DNA of 64,000 nt from a virus, in the IMG/VR virus record IMGVR_UViG_3300032236_001850, positions 302,392 through 366,391 of that record; one strand, given 5' to 3'. The first letter of the stretch is position 1, and the number at the start of each line of letters is the position of its first letter. The notes under the pieces are model-generated. The model was not told where the DNA came from, ran no database searches, and was given only the letters and a program-made list of their open reading frames with translations. The translations under genes were made by a program, and so were the position numbers. Of this stretch, positions 25,532-34,227 are shown piece after piece.

Positions 25532-28500
25532 ATGGCAAATCTAAATCTTAATTTTTATAATAAAAACGGGAATCCATTAAATTTCGATTATATAGGACCA
25601 ACCGGACCGACTCCTCTTGATACTAAATTCTCCCACATATTAAGTGATTCTCCATTAGTTGCTGGTTATTTTGAATGGACCGACAATCCGGATGACTATA
25701 CATTAACACTAAATATAAATGATGTAAACAATACGAATTTATATAAGTGGTGTATCGAGGCTGAGGATTTTATTGCTAAAGGTGCAACTCTATACCTTAA
25801 TGGATTAATTCCTGTTGCAAATACAAATTTTAAGGGAAAGGTATCCTCAGTTACGATAAATTCTAATCAAACGTTTGACGTTGTTTTACCAAAGAGCCAT
25901 TTCCTTGGACAAAGTATATTAAGCTATGATACCCAAGTTTATTTTGAGGGAACTTATGAGAACAGACCTGGTGGATATTTCAAAGGTAACATTTATTTTG
26001 ATCCCATTTCAACTAGTCTTTATGAGAATCAGCAAATATTCGTTGTTCAGGAATTTTTAAATCATTCCGGAGATTTAGTGTATGGATTACCTCACACATC
26101 CAATCTTGGTTTAACCGGAGGTAAATGGAGAACAAGATGGTATAATGATAATTATGGGGATATTGACGTTTCCGAGATTATATTTACCTATGCCATAGAG
26201 GACCAGCTGGAAGGTGGTGACGGACAACCTCTTATTGTTAGTTATCCAAATATGGTTATGCCAGTTGGCTCAAGTCTTAGTGATTCGTATTCAAATGGGT
26301 TTATAATTAGTAATAATATAGTTTCTGATGCTATAGGAATAAATGTTGCACTTAATTCCCCGGATGATCTGGAAAATGTTTATGAAAGGAAACTTATTGT
26401 TGAGGACATATCAATCGGAACCCCACAAAAAGTTATAGAAATTGACTTTTATGGACAGACAGTTGGTGAGGATGAGAGGTTTAAGGTGCTTCTTGAAAAT
26501 ATTGGAAGATCGTTTTACAATAGTGATTCCATAATACTTAGAGATCACGATCCTGCTGAACCAGTTCCAAACTTTTTGGAAATCAACGAAAAAAGAAAGG
26601 AGTTACTTATAGCTGGTGAGGATATATTCCCATATATAGGTAGTTATAAAGGCCTTATTAATGCCCTTAAATTCTTCGGTTATCAGGACATGAGAATTAA
26701 GGAGTATTGGTTGAATCTAAATTATAAGAACCTAAAACTTGAATCACCATTACAACAAAACCAATCTTTCCTTAATAAAATAAAAAATGAACAAGCAAAG
26801 AATGGTTATTCACAATCATACACGATAGGGGATGTTCTTGATAATGAAAATTCAGGTAAATATAAATTAACACAGACATATGGACCTGACAATAAAGGAA
26901 ATTATGTTCTTAATGTTACGTCCGAGAATTCTCAACTCCCTAGTAAATCACTAAAGAAAACTTCACTGTTTGGTCTTTATTATGATCTAAATAAGGTTAC
27001 TGATGATGTTGACGAGTATGGATACCCTGTGGTTGTTGATGCTTTTAAATTCACTCAAGAGGAAGTTCTTATAAAAATCTTTGCTCTAAAGCAAAGATTG
27101 AAAAGAGATTATCTTCCATTAAATGCCAGAATAATAGATATCACTGGGGAAGGTGTTTATTTCATGATACAAAACACAAGATCCTGGACTGATCAGATGT
27201 TAAGATCTGATATAAACATAGGTTATGACTTTGATTTTTTTCCAAACCCAGATTTTGGCTTTATTGAGGATCTTAGAAATTTCACGGTAAGACCAAATCC
27301 AAACTATATTCAGATCCCAAGCTCCTATGATAATTCATACAGTATTGATGTTTCCTTTCCTGGTGGAACCGGTAGTGCAATAAGATTTACCGGTGATATT
27401 CCTAATGGTATAACTGGTGATAATCCAATATTAAAATTACAAGCAGGTAAGTCATACACTTTTAATGTTACTGATACTAATTCAACGGGATCGAATCTTA
27501 ACATTACTTCCTTTGCTGGGTTTCCAAATTATCCTTACCAGTGGTCAACAAATACACCAACAGGTATTGTTAATAACGGAGCAACCGGTGGGTATTCCTT
27601 GCAATGGTATATAGCACCTGATGCTTCGGGAACTATACATTATTATTCCACAACAAATCCAAGTCTTATGTCAGGAGTTATACAGATAGTACCTGCAACA
27701 GTATCGGATCTTGGTAACATTATAAATCCTCTGGATGTCCAACAAAATTATACAGCAGCACAAAACGAATCACTTCTATCAGCAATAGCCAAATTTTATG
27801 ATTTAAAACAGAATGGTGAAATATTGGAACTTGGCGATGGTAGATTTGATCCTCCTGCTTATATAGATCCAGTAACGGGTAAGATGTACGAAACACCTGT
27901 GGGAATGCCGGTAATTCTGGAACTCTCTGCAAATAAGTGGATATGGAATGAATTAAATATAGATTGGGACGCATTACTTGTGCCAACTTATAGACCTGGT
28001 GATAGGGTTAAAGTTAAAGCTACAGGAATATTTGGATCAGTTATTACCGTTTATTATAGTAACGGCGAATATGAAATAGCTCTTGACAATTCAACTACTG
28101 GAATATTTGGTGAGGCTGAATTATACTCTGGTGTACAGAATTACAGCATGCTCAATTGGAAGAATATAGATTTTTCCAATATGATGGAAATTGAGTGGAT
28201 ATTAAATAAATCCGCAACACAGACCGGTACACCTTACCATTTCGAATTTAGAGGATCCATAGTTGATTATTATAAACTTGCCCACTTCTTACCTTACACC
28301 GGAGAATATCAAGTCATATGTAACACGTATGACGCTTTTAACGCAAAGACAACCGTTATTAAAAATGCATCAATCTACGTTGATCCGAAAACTGTCGATA
28401 TAGATTCTTGGACTAGATATAGAGAGGTTGAAAATTATCTATGGGATAATGTTGATAGAGAATGGAGAGAATATGAATCCATATGGGAATATCCAGCCGA

Positions 28501-30319
28501 AGGATCAACCATAGACGAACTTAGAAAAAAAATACCTTCGGAGATTCTTGATTTTGCAACATACGGAAATAAATCAAGAGATGGACAGGATGTTTATGTG
28601 AGAACAACTGAACCACCAACCGGAGCTTATGGTACAATAAAACTAAACCAAACAATTCTAAGTATTTCTTCCGTTGAATCCTTACAGATCTCGACCGGAC
28701 AATATGGTTATGCAAACATTATAACTCCTGTTGTACATGATCTTATGAGTGGTGACGAAGTAACTATAACCGGTAGTATTCCACAAATTAATGGTAGATG
28801 GTATGCTACTGTTGTAGATCCGTATACGTTTTATATTCCAGTAACTCTTGATTATTCATGGAGCGGTGTTTTGAATCAAAGTACACCACCACAAAAGCTT
28901 TATGTTGATACTTCCATATACAATTCTCAAAAAATACTTGGTAGTGGAAGTTTATCTGTGTATGTTAATGATAGACTTATTGGATATAGTGAAACAGGTG
29001 ACAGTTTATATAACACTGCAAATGAGATAACTTCAGCAATAAATTCATTAAGAACCTATCCTGATTATTTCGCTTCTTGTGAAAATCCACAGGAAGATCC
29101 AGTAACAATCACAATTTATGCTCCTAGTGAACTTGGAGCAAATCAGAACGGGGTTTCTTTGAGAGTTCAAGAGAGTGGTTCAATTAATATATTTTCATTT
29201 ACCCCTTCTCTAACCGGTGGTATTAATCCTAATGATTATTATGTTTATTGGGATGAAAATATGACAGAATATCCCAATCCAAATCTTAAATATTGGGGAA
29301 CTAAAAGATTGAATTGGGAGATATTCAACGAAAGTACCTGGGAGGATGGTTATGCTCATTCTTGGTATGATTATGAATTTAATAATGATTGGCTTGGTGG
29401 ATATGAGTTACATAGTTTAAGACACCTTGACACATTAAAGATATCGACCGCTAATGAAACTTATCCGTTTCCAGAAACTATGGTTTTCAGCGGGAGTGGT
29501 AAATTCAAAACGTTAACACTTTCTAGTGCAGCAGCACAACTTAATTCTGCTGGACCTAATATAGAAAATTTTTATTATAGAGTTATACCAGACGACACTG
29601 GATCCATGCTAGCTACGGTTGGGCCAATAAATGTTGTTGTTGGTAATAGTGGATTGGTTAATGGACCGTATTATCCGCCACCGTCATTAGTTGGCGGTAG
29701 TCCATTGCTTATCGCTAATTTTGGTTATACTGGAGGTTCTCCTGTTACAACAACTACAACAACCACGACGACTAGTACAACCACAACAACAACGACAACC
29801 ACAACAACAACTAGTACAACCACAACAACAACGTTGCCTCCAACGACAACGACAACCACAACTGCTCCTCTTTATGATTGTAGTTTGTCTGGAACCGCTG
29901 TGGTTAATTATCCAACTACAACCACAACAACCAGTACAACAAGTACTACTACAACCACAACTGCTCCACCATATGGAACATTTAGGGTTAGAAATAGTAC
30001 AGGACATACAGTAACAGGTAATTTTCAAATTACCTTGAATTCTGTTCCACAAAATGCTTACAGCGCTGGTTATGCCTCAATACCTCATACTGGATATGTT
30101 GATTTACCTTTAAATGTTTCATATACTACACCAATAACTGGATCATACGTGGTAACATTCTCAGGAACTGGTATAGGTACATCTAATTTATGTCAGTTAC
30201 TTAATGCACATGTTGTTGGACCTGTTAATTTCACTTATATTGGCGGTAGTCAATATTACGCAGGATTCACTCTAAATAGTGGAAATTCTCAAAATGGATT
30301 TGAATTTGGTGTATATTAA
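25532..30319 (+). CDS. Giant tail adhesin with Thr-rich linkers
   Basis: A 1595-aa virion protein. The N-terminal half is beta-rich with repeated domains and likely anchors to the baseplate. Residues about 604-720 look like a cupredoxin-like sandwich found in other phage fibres (SYTFNVTDT, then SGTIHYYSTTNPSLMSG), but the Cys/His copper ligands are replaced, so it is probably structural or a lectin. Ig-like strands follow to about 1400. Near the C-terminus two threonine-rich tracts (residues 1406-1444 and 1462-1477, with Ser, Pro and Ala) separate small Cys-containing domains. Such tracts are extended, protease-resistant and glycosylatable. It is the first of a series of long adhesins. Confidence 0.85.
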   Translation: MANLNLNFYNKNGNPLNFDYIGPTGPTPLDTKFSHILSDSPLVAGYFEWTDNPDDYTLTLNINDVNNTNLYKWCIEAEDFIAKGATLYLNGLIPVANTNFKGKVSSVTINSNQTFDVVLPKSHFLGQSILSYDTQVYFEGTYENRPGGYFKGNIYFDPISTSLYENQQIFVVQEFLNHSGDLVYGLPHTSNLGLTGGKWRTRWYNDNYGDIDVSEIIFTYAIEDQLEGGDGQPLIVSYPNMVMPVGSSLSDSYSNGFIISNNIVSDAIGINVALNSPDDLENVYERKLIVEDISIGTPQKVIEIDFYGQTVGEDERFKVLLENIGRSFYNSDSIILRDHDPAEPVPNFLEINEKRKELLIAGEDIFPYIGSYKGLINALKFFGYQDMRIKEYWLNLNYKNLKLESPLQQNQSFLNKIKNEQAKNGYSQSYTIGDVLDNENSGKYKLTQTYGPDNKGNYVLNVTSENSQLPSKSLKKTSLFGLYYDLNKVTDDVDEYGYPVVVDAFKFTQEEVLIKIFALKQRLKRDYLPLNARIIDITGEGVYFMIQNTRSWTDQMLRSDINIGYDFDFFPNPDFGFIEDLRNFTVRPNPNYIQIPSSYDNSYSIDVSFPGGTGSAIRFTGDIPNGITGDNPILKLQAGKSYTFNVTDTNSTGSNLNITSFAGFPNYPYQWSTNTPTGIVNNGATGGYSLQWYIAPDASGTIHYYSTTNPSLMSGVIQIVPATVSDLGNIINPLDVQQNYTAAQNESLLSAIAKFYDLKQNGEILELGDGRFDPPAYIDPVTGKMYETPVGMPVILELSANKWIWNELNIDWDALLVPTYRPGDRVKVKATGIFGSVITVYYSNGEYEIALDNSTTGIFGEAELYSGVQNYSMLNWKNIDFSNMMEIEWILNKSATQTGTPYHFEFRGSIVDYYKLAHFLPYTGEYQVICNTYDAFNAKTTVIKNASIYVDPKTVDIDSWTRYREVENYLWDNVDREWREYESIWEYPAEGSTIDELRKKIPSEILDFATYGNKSRDGQDVYVRTTEPPTGAYGTIKLNQTILSISSVESLQISTGQYGYANIITPVVHDLMSGDEVTITGSIPQINGRWYATVVDPYTFYIPVTLDYSWSGVLNQSTPPQKLYVDTSIYNSQKILGSGSLSVYVNDRLIGYSETGDSLYNTANEITSAINSLRTYPDYFASCENPQEDPVTITIYAPSELGANQNGVSLRVQESGSINIFSFTPSLTGGINPNDYYVYWDENMTEYPNPNLKYWGTKRLNWEIFNESTWEDGYAHSWYDYEFNNDWLGGYELHSLRHLDTLKISTANETYPFPETMVFSGSGKFKTLTLSSAAAQLNSAGPNIENFYYRVIPDDTGSMLATVGPINVVVGNSGLVNGPYYPPPSLVGGSPLLIANFGYTGGSPVTTTTTTTTTSTTTTTTTTTTTTSTTTTTTLPPTTTTTTTAPLYDCSLSGTAVVNYPTTTTTTSTTSTTTTTTAPPYGTFRVRNSTGHTVTGNFQITLNSVPQNAYSAGYASIPHTGYVDLPLNVSYTTPITGSYVVTFSGTGIGTSNLCQLLNAHVVGPVNFTYIGGSQYYAGFTLNSGNSQNGFEFGVY
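29747..29863 (+). repeat. Threonine-coding ACN microsatellite, tract 1
   Basis: A run of ACA/ACC/ACG/ACT codons interrupted by AGT and a TTG-CCT-CCA break. Codon shuffling (mixed third bases) shows selection at the protein level rather than a simple repeat. It encodes the first Thr linker of the 1595-aa adhesin. Confidence 0.9.
29915..29962 (+). repeat. Threonine-coding ACN microsatellite, tract 2
   Basis: A second run of Thr codons with Ser interruptions, 51 bases after the first and separated from it by a short Cys-containing segment. It ends in TAPP, the same proline stop as tract 1. Confidence 0.9.
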
Positions 30320-30332
30320 AATTATATAAAAA

Positions 30333-31271
30333 ATGACAGTAACAATACAATTAACAGCAGCAGGAGCAGATACCGGATCATTTTCAATATTTTCCAATTT
30401 GGATCTAGTGACTCCCATAGTAACAGGTATTTCTAGAGCCTCTTTGTTAACCGGGTATGCGGTGGTTGTTCCCAATGGAGCTACAAGTGTTATAGTAAAA
30501 TCAAACTCTACACATTGTACAAATCAAGTAACTATACCTATAACAGGAATAACTACAACAACCACGACAACAACACAGATGTGTACAAGTGCAACTTACG
30601 GATATGATCCCGATATTGGACAAACAGCATGCGATAATTATATAAGTGGACCGAGTGGTCAATCTGTATATCAATGGAATGGATCTATTCTCTATAATTA
30701 CTCATCTACCGATCCTTGCGGATTAACAGCATCTATTGCTGATCCTGGCTATTATTCAGATGGAACGAACATTTGGTATTGGGACGGATCTGGTAGTTTC
30801 ACCTATGATAGTGCATGTAGTAATCTTAGAAATATAACAATCCATGCTAAGAGAAATGGATCAATAGTATCATCCGATAATCACGTAAGAATTGTTGTTA
30901 GTCAGGACGGTGGGGCAACTTGGAATGTAATAACCCCTAATTCAGTATTAACAGCCTCCTTTACATCAACAAATCAATGGACATACAGTGCAACTGCAGG
31001 AAATCCTTTATGGATTGGTGCACTCCTTAGTGATGCTTTTACTGGAATCTCATTTGGTTCGGCCCTATCACCATCAAACACAACCTGTTTAAATCTTATG
31101 GCATATTGTGGTAATCCTTCGACTGTATCAGTGGTAGCTCCTGGGTGTACTTCCTTTGCTGGTCCGTTCTCATATAATTATGGAATAGTTAGCACTGATG
31201 CTGACATATATTTGAATTTTAATACGGTGTATGACGAGTTTTTAGGTAATATTTATATAAGATGCTATTAG
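30333..31271 (+). CDS. Cys-rich adhesin with Thr linker
   Basis: A 312-aa protein behind a leader of ttaaaattatataaaaa. An N-terminal Ig-like strand domain (1-72) is joined by eight Thr codons (30552-30575) to a Cys-rich second part with about eight cysteines and many aromatic/Gly residues (WYWDGSGSFTYD near 150), compatible with disulfide-stabilised beta domains. The tract after an Ig-like domain repeats the architecture of the upstream adhesin's C-terminus, suggesting duplication. A role as a tail tip or receptor-binding protein is inferred from position between the giant adhesin and a glycosyltransferase. Confidence 0.78.
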   Translation: MTVTIQLTAAGADTGSFSIFSNLDLVTPIVTGISRASLLTGYAVVVPNGATSVIVKSNSTHCTNQVTIPITGITTTTTTTTQMCTSATYGYDPDIGQTACDNYISGPSGQSVYQWNGSILYNYSSTDPCGLTASIADPGYYSDGTNIWYWDGSGSFTYDSACSNLRNITIHAKRNGSIVSSDNHVRIVVSQDGGATWNVITPNSVLTASFTSTNQWTYSATAGNPLWIGALLSDAFTGISFGSALSPSNTTCLNLMAYCGNPSTVSVVAPGCTSFAGPFSYNYGIVSTDADIYLNFNTVYDEFLGNIYIRCY

Positions 31272-31314
31272 AAACAAACTTTGCTAGCTATCTATAATAA
31301 TTAAAAGCTAATTG

Positions 31315-32277
31315 ATGTTAAATAAGGTTGTTTTTATTTGTGCCCAACCGGATGTTCCATATTTTCATTGGCAAGTGGAGGTTTTCATTCATAATGCAAT
31401 GAAAAGTGGAATAAATCCAAATTGGATAGAAATTTTGTTCGGATATGATAATAACCCATCCCCCGAAGGTATGGCTCTTGCTAGAAAATATCCGTATGTG
31501 AGGGTTTTCTTTTATAAGAAGGATGTAATTGAAAATTACGGGTACATTCCAATAATAAGACCAAATATTCTTGCAAAACATTTTGCAGCATATCCTGGAT
31601 TATCTGATGAAAATATTTTTTATCATGACTCTGATATAATATTCAGAGAACTCCCAAATTTTGATTCCTTAATAAAAGATAAAACATGGTATCTTAGTGA
31701 TACTGTTTCATATATAGGATCAGATTATATAAAGGGAAAATCTGTTGAATTATTCAACGAGATGTGTAATATAGCTGGTGTTGACCCTTTGTTAGTGGAG
31801 GAGAACAATAAAAATTCAGGGGGTGCTCAATATTTAATGAAGGGAATAGATAGCGATTTCTGGAAGGAAGTCGAGTTTGTTTCCCTTGATCTTTATAAAT
31901 ACATGAGCGACAGGGAGACGGAGGAAAGAAATAAATTATCAGAAACTGAGAATGAAACTTATAATCCAATCCAAAAATGGTGCGCAGACATGTGGGCAGT
32001 ATTATGGTGCGGACTTAAAAGAGGTAATGAAATTAGAATATCTGATGAGCTTGGATTTAGCTGGGGATCATCCTACGGTACAACTGAATGGTACAAATAT
32101 AAAATCATGCATAATGCCGGTGTAACTAATAATTTAAACGGCAAGGTTTTCTACAAAGGTGATTTTATAAACGAAGCTCCATGGGATCACGATTTTAGTG
32201 ATATTGATAAAACCCACAATTCATATAACTACGTCCAAGCAATATTGTACGCTAAGGAAAAAAGGGATTCCCAATAG
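31315..32277 (+). CDS. GT-A fold glycosyltransferase
   Basis: A 320-aa soluble glycosyltransferase-like enzyme. I took the ATG at 31315 over a TTG at 31312. The N-terminal Rossmann-like part ends at a DSD motif (residues 105-107, in FYHDSDIIF), the metal and nucleotide-sugar site of GT-A enzymes. Acceptor-side motifs are NSGGAQYLMKG (167-177), IQKWCADMWAVLWCGLKRG (219-237) and DELGFSWGSS. From memory these resemble peptidyl O-glycosyltransferases of the plant HPAT/serine-galactosyltransferase type, but I cannot confirm it. It lies between adhesin genes and could glycosylate the Thr tracts. No signal peptide. Confidence 0.8.
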   Translation: MLNKVVFICAQPDVPYFHWQVEVFIHNAMKSGINPNWIEILFGYDNNPSPEGMALARKYPYVRVFFYKKDVIENYGYIPIIRPNILAKHFAAYPGLSDENIFYHDSDIIFRELPNFDSLIKDKTWYLSDTVSYIGSDYIKGKSVELFNEMCNIAGVDPLLVEENNKNSGGAQYLMKGIDSDFWKEVEFVSLDLYKYMSDRETEERNKLSETENETYNPIQKWCADMWAVLWCGLKRGNEIRISDELGFSWGSSYGTTEWYKYKIMHNAGVTNNLNGKVFYKGDFINEAPWDHDFSDIDKTHNSYNYVQAILYAKEKRDSQ

Positions 32278-32298
32278 TTTTTGTGCCTATTTTATTTA

Positions 32299-32306
32299 GA
32301 TATATA
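32299..32306 (+). promoter_or_regulatory. GATATATA late-promoter-like element
   Basis: GATATATA 28 bases before the ATG at 32327; the leader between is gaatataaatcgacag. Confidence 0.6.
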
Positions 32307-32326
32307 ATCTGAATATAAATCGACAG

Positions 32327-34207
32327 ATGGCAGATCAACAATTAGGTATAAATCAAGGGGATCATATTTATTATTATGACCTTAGCACCGGAGGGTTATC
32401 AAGAAATTGGACTTTCCAGGGAGGAACACCGCCCGGTGCTACTTCATATGGACCTGATGTTAGATATTATGGCGTTAATTATGATGGATATAGCACGGGA
32501 TTGGTTATAACTGGTGCAGGTGGTATAACTGCTGCTGCATACAAACCAAACATAATTGTGGTTTATCCTGAGATATTCGATCCTGGCATCCAGATAACGC
32601 AGGGTATGGCTGAGGTTATTGATAGCCCAATGAGTAAGGTTGTTACATATTCAGTATCTGGATCTGCAAGTAGTGGTTTTTCTATGTATAATTGGACCAT
32701 ACCTCAATTAGGTCCAACATCCGGATCCCTATTATCTTATGTGAATTATGCTTGTACTGATTGGTACACCCTAACTGGAAGCTATCTTGGATCTCCAAAT
32801 GCATCTTATGTTGCAACTGTAGGTCTGGATGTTATCTCAACTGTGGGTAACGAATCTGCTATGACAGCATCATTTAATTTCAGAAAGATAGGAGTTGTTG
32901 AGAACGTAAACTATTGGTCACCCGGTACATACGCAACAGCTGGGAGATATTACGACTCCTCAACATTGCCACAAAGAACCTCTGCGTTAGGTTTAGGTGG
33001 AACCTCTTTAATATTTAAGATTGATCTTGCTCCTTATACCCCGAAGTGGAATAATACAAGTTTTCATTCCACTCAAGAAGCTGTTTATTTTTGGCCAAAT
33101 AGTCCCGACGTTTCTAAAACATATTCTTCGATAAAAACAAATATCATACTTAACGGTTCTGCTCTATCTAGCGCAGGTATAACTGGTGGATACACAACAT
33201 CTCCAAGGACAATGTCTGGTAATTATATAATACCTGGGGACATAGCATCAAATTTCAATAGTAAATTTTACATCAGTGATAATCTATCCGGTAATATTTT
33301 TACAACCCTGGTTGATGGACTCAGGAAATGGAACACTGCTGCAGTTAGTGATTTTGTTTTAAATAAATACTATCTCTCCGGGTCAAGTAAGTTTATAGAA
33401 CTTGGCGGATATAAGAAGGTTTTTATAGAAAGCCCTGATCCATTAGGTTTTGGTTACTTTATTAGACCACCTTTTGCTGATCTTGCATCGGGAATAGGGT
33501 ATAAGAATAATTATCTTAGTTATCTTTGGGATGGTGGATGGGCAGCAGAAGATGGCTACGGTTTACCAACCTCTGCATATCACGGCATTTGTATACCCAC
33601 AAGTGCTTTTATAGAGGAAATATACGGTGGAGGTGTTGTTAATGTAGATGTGAGAATAATATTGAAAGATTCTGCAGGTTCCACCATAACGGATTTCCAA
33701 TTCGATCTTTCAGCTTCAAGTAATACCGGTAATACCCCAGATTTTTACATGATAAGTGCTTGCGATACCTCATATGGTAACTTTTCAGGAATAGTAACTT
33801 TGCTAAATGCAGGGATAGCGGCTAGACCCGGTGGGCTTTCCAATAATATAATATTTGAATTAAATAATAGTCTTGCACCATATTACGATGGTGGTGCGGA
33901 GGGAATTTATTTGGCTAATTCTTATTTTGGTGGGATGAAGATGTCAATTAAAGATCCTAAAACGAGTTCAACTTATTCCAACCGTTATATACATTCCATG
34001 GAAATATCATGGGGATCTCAGATGCAAAGCTTTTTAACTGAAGTTGGATTGGATTTTGGACCTTTCCCAACAGCCCCTTTTGCATCTAGCGTTACTGCTA
34101 GTGGAGCTGCTATGGCATCCTGGACGGGTCTACCGTCCAAAATAACAGTCCCAACATCATCATATACTAATTATTTTAGAGGTTGGAAAATTGGTGGGTC
34201 TTTATAA
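32327..34207 (+). CDS. Large beta-rich tail fibre/adhesin
   Basis: A 626-aa Gly/Ser/Thr/Tyr-rich protein with only beta-type sequence. Residues 20-75 (NWTFQGGTPPGATSYGP, then YYGVNYDGYSTGLVIT) look like a PKD/Ig-like domain; the remainder has repeated hydrophobic-Ser-aromatic strands with no catalytic motif. A promoter-like element precedes it and the next giant gene follows after 20 bases. It probably forms part of a fibre or host-recognition apparatus; exact family unknown. Confidence 0.78.
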   Translation: MADQQLGINQGDHIYYYDLSTGGLSRNWTFQGGTPPGATSYGPDVRYYGVNYDGYSTGLVITGAGGITAAAYKPNIIVVYPEIFDPGIQITQGMAEVIDSPMSKVVTYSVSGSASSGFSMYNWTIPQLGPTSGSLLSYVNYACTDWYTLTGSYLGSPNASYVATVGLDVISTVGNESAMTASFNFRKIGVVENVNYWSPGTYATAGRYYDSSTLPQRTSALGLGGTSLIFKIDLAPYTPKWNNTSFHSTQEAVYFWPNSPDVSKTYSSIKTNIILNGSALSSAGITGGYTTSPRTMSGNYIIPGDIASNFNSKFYISDNLSGNIFTTLVDGLRKWNTAAVSDFVLNKYYLSGSSKFIELGGYKKVFIESPDPLGFGYFIRPPFADLASGIGYKNNYLSYLWDGGWAAEDGYGLPTSAYHGICIPTSAFIEEIYGGGVVNVDVRIILKDSAGSTITDFQFDLSASSNTGNTPDFYMISACDTSYGNFSGIVTLLNAGIAARPGGLSNNIIFELNNSLAPYYDGGAEGIYLANSYFGGMKMSIKDPKTSSTYSNRYIHSMEISWGSQMQSFLTEVGLDFGPFPTAPFASSVTASGAAMASWTGLPSKITVPTSSYTNYFRGWKIGGSL

Positions 34208-34227
34208 AAAATTAATAAAATAGATAA

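Noticed and set aside
29687-30052. A Cys-rich minus-strand frame of 121 aa
   Set aside because: Produced by the ACN codons of the Thr tracts read backwards (TGT/GGT); no independent support.
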